64,000 bases of DNA from Bacteriovorax stolpii (GTDB lineage: Bacteria > Bdellovibrionota > Bacteriovoracia > Bacteriovoracales > Bacteriovoracaceae), in contig NZ_CP025704.1 in NCBI RefSeq assembly GCF_002872415.1, positions 1,178,001-1,242,000 of the forward strand, read 5' to 3'. The stretch's first letter is position 1. Every line of letters begins with the position of its first letter. The position numbers and the translations under genes were made by a program. The notes beneath the pieces were generated by a model. The model was given only the letters and a program-made list of their open reading frames with translations. It had not been told where the DNA came from and did no database searches. Shown piece by piece: positions 58,917 through 64,000 of this stretch.

Positions 58917-61106
58917 TTATTTAGAAGCGTATTGTCTTTTGGCCTTTTGAAGTTTTTTGTAACTCTCTATAAGCCTTAAATGTTTATCTAGCCCTTCCAG
59001 TTCAGAATTTGTTTTTGGTAGTCCAAAGAATCTTACTTCTCCTGTGACAGTTCCAATGGCATTTTTCATCACTTCCGCTCCAAACATTCTCGTCATATTC
59101 GGAACATAGTCGGTGATTTCAAATTCTTCATCTAGTTCAATGTCTAAGAGAGCGTTGAGCGCCTGATAGAAACTTCTTCTTGCTGCAGAGTTGTCGTTGA
59201 AACTCATAAACATTTCAACATACTCTTTGGCCTCTTCAAAACGCTTAAGCGCCAGAAGTGAAAGGCATTTCAATTCGCCGATATCCAGCTGTCCCCAGGT
59301 TGTGTTTTCATCAAAGGCAATTCCGATCAATTCAGAAATTTTTGTGTAGTTATCAAGTTCACTTTCTTCAAGTTTTTTTACAAGTTTGCTCAGGGCCTTA
59401 TCATCCAGAGAGTGGAGGTTGAGGATGTCTGATCTAAAGTTCAAGGCCTTATTGTGGTTATCCCAAATCAAGTCTTCCGGAAGATAAATTTCAGAGTAGT
59501 CAGGAACTAAGATACGACAAGCTTTTACACCAAGCTCTTCAAAGTCAGCGATGTAAACTTCTTTTTCCAGTTGGTTTAAAATATCCATCAGGTAATTGTA
59601 TTCTTCTTCTGTTGAACCAGAGAAATCCCAGTGAGCAAACTCATAATCAAATTTTTCGCTGAAGAACTTCCATGAAATAACACCAGTTGAATCAATGAAA
59701 TGATCAATGATGTTGTTGTGTTCAGTCACTGCACTTTGGTTAAAAGTAGGAGCGGCAAGAACGTTGAAGCCTTCAAAGCTTCTTCCTTGAAGAAGTTCAG
59801 TTAAGCTTCTCTCGAGCGCGACTTCAAATTTCGGGTGAGCCCCAAACGAAGCGAAAACTCCGCCATTCTTTGGATTCATTAACGTCACACACATGACCGG
59901 GAATTTCCCGCCAAGTGAGGCGTCTTTTACAACAATTGGGAAACCTTCTGCTTCAAGCTTCTTGATGCCTTCAACGATTTTTGGGTATTTCGCAAGAACA
60001 TCGGCCGGTACATCAGGAAGTGTGATTTCTTCCAGAATGATTTGGTTTTTAACAGCTCTTTCAAAAATTTCTGAAAGGCACTGAACGCGAGCTTCGTACT
60101 TTGTATTTCCGGCGCTCATTCCGTTACTGACGAAAAGGTTTCCAATCAGGTTGGCAGGAATATAAACAATTTCTTTGTCTGATTGTCTTTCATATGGAAT
60201 TGCGCAAATTCCACGTTTAGTATTGCCAGAGTTTGTATCGATTAAGTGAGAAGCCTTAAGTTCGCCTTCCGGGTTATAGATGCTTAAAAGGTAATCATCC
60301 ATCAGGCCTTTTGGAAGAGCATCTTTTGCTCCTGGCTTAAACCATTTTTCAGAAGGGTAGTGAACGAAATCACCTTGAGCGATTTCCTCACCAAGGTAGT
60401 AGTCGTTGTAAAGGTAATTATTGCTAATACGCTCAAGGTATTCTCCAAGAGCAGAGGCCAGGGCCGCATCTTTTGAAGCACCCTTACCGTTTGTGAAACA
60501 CATTGGAGAATCAGCGTCGCGCACATGAACTGACCAAACATGGGGAACGGGATTTCTCCACGAAGCAATTTCAATTTTTATACCAAGAGCAGCGATAATC
60601 GACGACATGCTCTGGATAGTCTCTTCAAGCGAGCAGTCTTTTCCAAGGATCATCGTTTTAGCATCTGAAGCTGTATTGTGATTGTACATCAGACCAGCAT
60701 CATCTCTCCCAAGAACGTTATGGGTTTTGATAATGAACTCTGGAGTTTGTTGGATAACTTTTTTTACCGTACAACGATCGATGGATTTTAAAATCCCTTC
60801 GCGGTCGTGCTCTGAAATGGACTCTGGAAGTTCAACATCAATCGTCCATGTTTGCTTATATCTGTTTTCCGGATCAACAATATTGTTTTGAGTGATGCGG
60901 ATGTCATCTGTTGGAATACTACGAGCGGCACAATACACCTTCACGAAGTAAGCGGCACACATTGCACTTGAAGCTAAGAAGTAATCGAATGGACTTGGTG
61001 CTGTCCCGTCGCCTTTATAACGAATAGGCTGGTCAGCAACCAGGCTATAGTCGTCGAACTTTGCTTCTACTTTGAGATTGTCTAAAAAACGTACGTTGAT
61101 TTGCAT
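58917..61106 (-). CDS. OsmC-YcaO fusion protein
   Basis: I start at ATG 61106, which is preceded by TGAGG. The 729-residue protein has an N-terminal OsmC domain (about 1-140, with catalytic-type Cys in SSAMCAAYFVKVYCA) and a central YcaO ATP-dependent domain (about 190-560, GKGASKDAALASALGEYLERIS and FERAVKNQ). The C-terminal helical part is known from this fusion type. Related E. coli YcaO supports ribosomal protein S12 methylthiolation. No precursor peptide gene is next to it. Confidence 0.92.
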   Translation of the reverse strand: MQINVRFLDNLKVEAKFDDYSLVADQPIRYKGDGTAPSPFDYFLASSAMCAAYFVKVYCAARSIPTDDIRITQNNIVDPENRYKQTWTIDVELPESISEHDREGILKSIDRCTVKKVIQQTPEFIIKTHNVLGRDDAGLMYNHNTASDAKTMILGKDCSLEETIQSMSSIIAALGIKIEIASWRNPVPHVWSVHVRDADSPMCFTNGKGASKDAALASALGEYLERISNNYLYNDYYLGEEIAQGDFVHYPSEKWFKPGAKDALPKGLMDDYLLSIYNPEGELKASHLIDTNSGNTKRGICAIPYERQSDKEIVYIPANLIGNLFVSNGMSAGNTKYEARVQCLSEIFERAVKNQIILEEITLPDVPADVLAKYPKIVEGIKKLEAEGFPIVVKDASLGGKFPVMCVTLMNPKNGGVFASFGAHPKFEVALERSLTELLQGRSFEGFNVLAAPTFNQSAVTEHNNIIDHFIDSTGVISWKFFSEKFDYEFAHWDFSGSTEEEYNYLMDILNQLEKEVYIADFEELGVKACRILVPDYSEIYLPEDLIWDNHNKALNFRSDILNLHSLDDKALSKLVKKLEESELDNYTKISELIGIAFDENTTWGQLDIGELKCLSLLALKRFEEAKEYVEMFMSFNDNSAARRSFYQALNALLDIELDEEFEITDYVPNMTRMFGAEVMKNAIGTVTGEVRFFGLPKTNSELEGLDKHLRLIESYKKLQKAKRQYASK

Positions 61107-61221
61107 AGCCTCAGTCAATATCACTTCGAATGCATTGTGAATATTGAATATCCCTAGGAAAGGTAAGAATTACATTGGTATACGAGAGGGGCGTGGAAAG
61201 GATAACTTGCTGATATAACAA

Positions 61222-61245
61222 GGCCCGGCGAAAGACTGCCGGGCC
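61222..61245 (-). terminator. Terminator of the lipocalin gene
   Basis: GGCCCGGC and GCCGGGCC form an 8-bp GC-rich stem with an 8-nt loop, 10 bases beyond the stop at 61255. The T tract on the minus strand is weak (TTGTTAT). Confidence 0.65.
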
Positions 61246-61254
61246 CCTACTTAT

Positions 61255-61773
61255 TTAGAAGTGAGAGTCGACGACTTTCGACGTGTCGAACTTCAGTTTT
61301 TTAGCATAATCTAAGTATTCTTTCTTTACTGCTTCATCGACATAAGGAGTGCGAGAAAGAATCCAAAGTGACTTACGATCCTTAGATCCTACAAGAACTG
61401 TTGAGTATGATTCATCAATTTTAATGATATTGTAATCACCTTTAACTTTGAAGAGTTTAGTCCAGAAATTATCAAACGTAACAATGAGTTCTGAATTTGT
61501 AGTAGGGTTAATTACAACGGCCTGTCCCTTAATTGTTTTTGTTGCCCCGTTCTTCTTAATACAAGTGTTGAGAACAGAAATAGTTTTCTCATCTTTAATG
61601 GCGTAATCAGCAGTTTGGGCCACACAATTTTTTGTGAATACTTGTGGTAGTGCAGTCACAGCGTACCATTTCCCAACGTACTCTTTTACGTCAACATATG
61701 AAGCTGTCGGTAGAGCGTCGTGCGCCCACGTAGAAAACGAAAATAACATTAAAATAGCAATTAAAGATTTCAT
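61255..61773 (-). CDS. blc: Blc-type lipocalin
   Basis: I start at ATG 61773, behind GGAGGCTTT. The 172-residue protein has a Sec signal (AILMLFSFSTWA) and no lipobox. Lipocalin motifs are YVGKWYAVTALP (about 34-45), CVAQTADYAI, GKGDYNIIKIDESYSTVLVG-like and SLWILSRTP. It binds lipids or lysophospholipids in the periplasm. It is divergent from the FAD oxidase gene, as often seen for stress-response lipid genes. Confidence 0.92.
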   Translation of the reverse strand: MKSLIAILMLFSFSTWAHDALPTASYVDVKEYVGKWYAVTALPQVFTKNCVAQTADYAIKDEKTISVLNTCIKKNGATKTIKGQAVVINPTTNSELIVTFDNFWTKLFKVKGDYNIIKIDESYSTVLVGSKDRKSLWILSRTPYVDEAVKKEYLDYAKKLKFDTSKVVDSHF

Positions 61774-61914
61774 AAAGCCTCCATAAAGAAATAGTTTCAA
61801 CGAGACTAAATTAACCATTTGGCATGGACTTGTTAAGTGCCTTTTCGGTCGGTCGAACAATTGTCTACCCCTGTTCTAATTGCTTAGAACATGGTGATGG
61901 CATATCCTCATTAT

Positions 61915-63201
61915 ATGAAAAAAGTTGCAATTATAGGTTCGGGAATTTCAGGTGTTTCGGCGGCATACTACCTCAATAAGTTAGGGTATGAAGTCTCGCT
62001 TTTTGAGGCGGGGTCTTACTTTGGCGGCCACACTAATACAAGAGATGTTAACATTGATGGGACCCTTCATCACATTGATACAGGTTTTTTAGTCCACAAT
62101 AATCGCACCTATCCTAACCTAATAAATTTTTTTGATGAATTAGAAATCGAGACACATCCGAGTGAAATGAGTTTTAGTGTCATGCGCTTAAGTGACAATC
62201 TTATCTGGGCCGGCTCTAACTTGATGACTGTTTTTGCCCAGACTAAAAATATTTTTCGCCCGCGCTTTTATTCTTTTCTTAAAGAAGTTCTGCGCTTTAA
62301 TAAAAATGCGCAGGCCTATTTAGAGGAATCAAAACAAAGAGGACGCTTGAGCCTTGGAGAGCTATTGGTTGAAAAGGGTTATTCACAGGATTTTCAAGAC
62401 TGGTATCTGCTTCCAATGGGAGGATGTATCTGGTCATCACCAACGACTAAAATGTTGGATTTTCCGGCCTACACATTTTTAACTTTCTGTCAGAATCATG
62501 GACTGCTACAGATCTTTGATCGACCTCAGTGGAAGACAGTCGTCAATGGATGCCAGACCTATGTGCAAAAGGCCCTCTCTGGTATTGAAAGAAAGTTTTT
62601 AAATGAGGCAGTCTTATCCGTTCACAAAGAAGGCAGCAAGTTAATCGTTAAAACTGCCAAACGAGAAGAGGCATTTGACTACTGTTTCTTTTGCACCCAT
62701 CCTCCGCAGACATTGGAGATCTTGAAAGACTCAGAAAAAGATTTAGTGGCATGCTTGCAGAAATTTCTCTATCAGCCTAATACAGCCGTTTTACATATGG
62801 ACGAGAACATTCTTCCTAAAAAGAAATCCGTGTGGTCTGCATGGAATTATTTATCTGCTAAACAAGAAGATTCTTCGGAAGCAGTGTCAGTTAGTTATCT
62901 GATAAACAAACTACAGGAGCTGGTCACTAAGAAAGCTGTCATTGTGACTTTGAATCCATCTGTCCCTATAAAAAAAGAGAAGACAGTTGAAGTTATCCAA
63001 TATGAACACCCGTTATTTTCTGCCGACGCTGTTGAGGGGCAGGAGCAAATGAAAAAACTGCAAGGAAGAAACAATTTGTATTTTTCAGGTGCTTGGATGC
63101 GCTATGGATTTCATGAAGACGGTATTCTAAGCACCAAAGAAGCGATCAATGCTTTTTTGAGATATGAGAATAAAAAAAGCGAACAATTAGAAATTCTATG
63201 A
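61915..63201 (+). CDS. FAD-dependent oxidoreductase (COG2907 type)
   Basis: The Rossmann motif KVAIIGSGISGVSAAYYLNKLGY starts right after ATG 61915; ATG 61891 adds 8 residues and cannot be excluded. The 428-residue protein has LFEAGSYFGGHTNT, DTGFLVHNNRTYPNL, PMGGCIWS and FSGAWMRYGFHEDGI, typical of the FAD-binding partner of cyclopropane-synthase-type enzymes. It probably modifies membrane fatty acids. Its stop overlaps DUF1365 by 4 bases. Confidence 0.88.
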   Translation: MKKVAIIGSGISGVSAAYYLNKLGYEVSLFEAGSYFGGHTNTRDVNIDGTLHHIDTGFLVHNNRTYPNLINFFDELEIETHPSEMSFSVMRLSDNLIWAGSNLMTVFAQTKNIFRPRFYSFLKEVLRFNKNAQAYLEESKQRGRLSLGELLVEKGYSQDFQDWYLLPMGGCIWSSPTTKMLDFPAYTFLTFCQNHGLLQIFDRPQWKTVVNGCQTYVQKALSGIERKFLNEAVLSVHKEGSKLIVKTAKREEAFDYCFFCTHPPQTLEILKDSEKDLVACLQKFLYQPNTAVLHMDENILPKKKSVWSAWNYLSAKQEDSSEAVSVSYLINKLQELVTKKAVIVTLNPSVPIKKEKTVEVIQYEHPLFSADAVEGQEQMKKLQGRNNLYFSGAWMRYGFHEDGILSTKEAINAFLRYENKKSEQLEIL

Positions 63202-63929
63202 AAGCATTATACCGGGCAAAAATTTATCATAAAAGATTTTTACCGAGGGTAAATGAGTTTCTCTATACAGGTTTTTATCTGAAGTTTTCTTTGGATGAGA
63301 TGGAGTCTCTTAAATCCAGACTTTTTGGGGTAAATAGGTTTAATCTTTTTTCTTTTTACGAAAAGGACCATGGTCATCGCGACGGCTCATCACTTTCCCA
63401 ATGGGCCAAAGAGATTTTAGACAAGTCGGGTATTAAGAACTTTCAAGGAAAGATTGTTCTTCAAACTTTTCCCCGCGTCATGGGGTACGTGTTTAATCCT
63501 GTCAGCTTTTGGTTTTGCTATGAGCAAGAAAAGTTGCTTGCAGTCATTTGCGAAGTAAACAACACATTTGGTGAGTCCCATAACTATGTATTAAAAAATA
63601 ATCCGGCCGAAGAGATCAATTATTTAAGTAAATATTTTCATGTTTCACCTTTCTATGACGTGAAAGGACGATATGAATTTGATTTGAGATCTAGGGATAG
63701 AGTCCAGATCAATTACTTTTTTGATGATAAGCTCCAGCTTATGACTTCCATTTCAGGTGAGGAAGTCACTCTTAATGATCAAAACCTTTTAAAATTGTTT
63801 GTTCGGTATCCTTTTTACACCATGGCCGTTGTGGTGCTTATTCATGTCCAAGCATTGTTTCTTTATCTGAAAAAAATAAAATTTTATACTAAGCCAGTTA
63901 AAGGTAAAGATGAGGTGACCTATGAGTAA
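63198..63929 (+). CDS. DUF1365 protein
   Basis: A 243-residue protein. It starts ALYRAKIYHKRFLPRVNEF and has PRVMGYVFNPVSFWFCYE (about 93-110) and VCEVNNTFGESHNYVL-type motifs of DUF1365. It always appears with the FAD protein and a cyclopropane synthase homologue in lipid-modification operons. Its own reaction is unknown. Confidence 0.92.
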   Translation: MKALYRAKIYHKRFLPRVNEFLYTGFYLKFSLDEMESLKSRLFGVNRFNLFSFYEKDHGHRDGSSLSQWAKEILDKSGIKNFQGKIVLQTFPRVMGYVFNPVSFWFCYEQEKLLAVICEVNNTFGESHNYVLKNNPAEEINYLSKYFHVSPFYDVKGRYEFDLRSRDRVQINYFFDDKLQLMTSISGEEVTLNDQNLLKLFVRYPFYTMAVVVLIHVQALFLYLKKIKFYTKPVKGKDEVTYE

Positions 63930-64000
63930 TATGGAAAGTGCAATTTTAAGAAAGGAAACTCCCGCTTCAAGTTGGGTTGTGCTCTTTTTAGAAATGATGT
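63922..64000 (+). CDS. Cyclopropane-fatty-acid synthase-like protein, N-terminal part
   Basis: Only 26 codons are inside the window (MSNMESAILRKETPASSW...VVLFLEMM). It overlaps the DUF1365 stop by 8 bases. The identification rests mainly on operon order, because the visible residues are too few to prove the family. Confidence 0.5.
   Translation, partial: MSNMESAILRKETPASSWVVLFLEMM

Noticed and set aside
58917-61106. YcaO of a RiPP cluster
   Set aside because: It is fused to OsmC, and no precursor peptide, dehydrogenase or transporter gene is adjacent.

Overview
The window reads as a chromosomal stretch of an AT-rich Gram-negative bacterium, most likely a Bdellovibrio/Bacteriovorax-like predator or relative (inference). 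Pointers are TIGR02147-type regulators (58045-58815, and a relative at 1903-2832), many short lipoproteins and secreted proteins of unknown family, a DUF5522 protein, an OsmC-YcaO fusion and Sec/lipobox export signals throughout. No rRNA, tRNA or CRISPR array was seen.

Layout. (1) 1-5122: small-gene accessory region: a truncated-by-window lipoprotein operon on the minus strand, then a plus-strand operon of XRE regulator, membrane-anchored TIGR02147-like protein with Gly-Asn-Asp-Pro repeats, MFS exporter and a 23-residue Gly-rich peptide gene; then a small acidic protein with a PIN-domain protein. (2) 5212-6727: a Cys-rich protein and fused remnants of an XRE gene and a PIN gene. (3) 6745-51140: a large copper (and other metal) handling island. 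It holds three CsoR-family repressors, an RND pump with an outer-membrane partner, CueR, CopA, CopZ, a nine-gene CsoR-headed periplasmic operon (cytochromes c, YceI, ankyrin-cupredoxin fusion), a multicopper oxidase locus and a second copper ATPase that are both broken by frameshifts, a Csp-like copper storage protein, three paralogous small Met-rich secreted proteins, DUF2933/DUF305/DUF3703 proteins, an FTR1 permease with a haem domain, ArsR, a CDF transporter, LspA, DsbD, a Fe-S CopZ-type chaperone and a DsbA-like protein, and a toxin-like trio. Two identical IS3-type elements (22613-23839 and 31977-33203) sit in it in opposite orientation, each with a perfect 4-bp target duplication and each splitting a gene; a third, diverged copy (51241-52467) marks its right edge with gene fragments beyond. 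(4) 52962-64000: ordinary chromosome: RRM RNA-binding proteins, a solute-binding protein, PhnA-like protein, methyltransferase, TIGR02147 regulator with a secreted protein, OsmC-YcaO, lipocalin, and the start of an FAD oxidase / DUF1365 / cyclopropane-synthase-type operon.

How the copper genes work together (mixed sequence and inference): cytoplasmic Cu(I) would be sensed by CsoR and CueR, carried by CopZ proteins, and pumped to the periplasm by CopA; the periplasm would be protected by Met-rich binders, a Csp-like store, the RND-outer membrane route and (once) the multicopper oxidase. A repeated promoter motif, TGTCACA-N16-CGTATAC with exactly 23 nt between element starts, precedes five separate copper-island units on both strands and looks like an ECF sigma regulon whose sigma factor is not in the window. 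The island is mosaic and decaying: there are many frameshifts, truncated genes (tolC, ynfA, PIN, XRE, DUF2933) and IS-disrupted genes.
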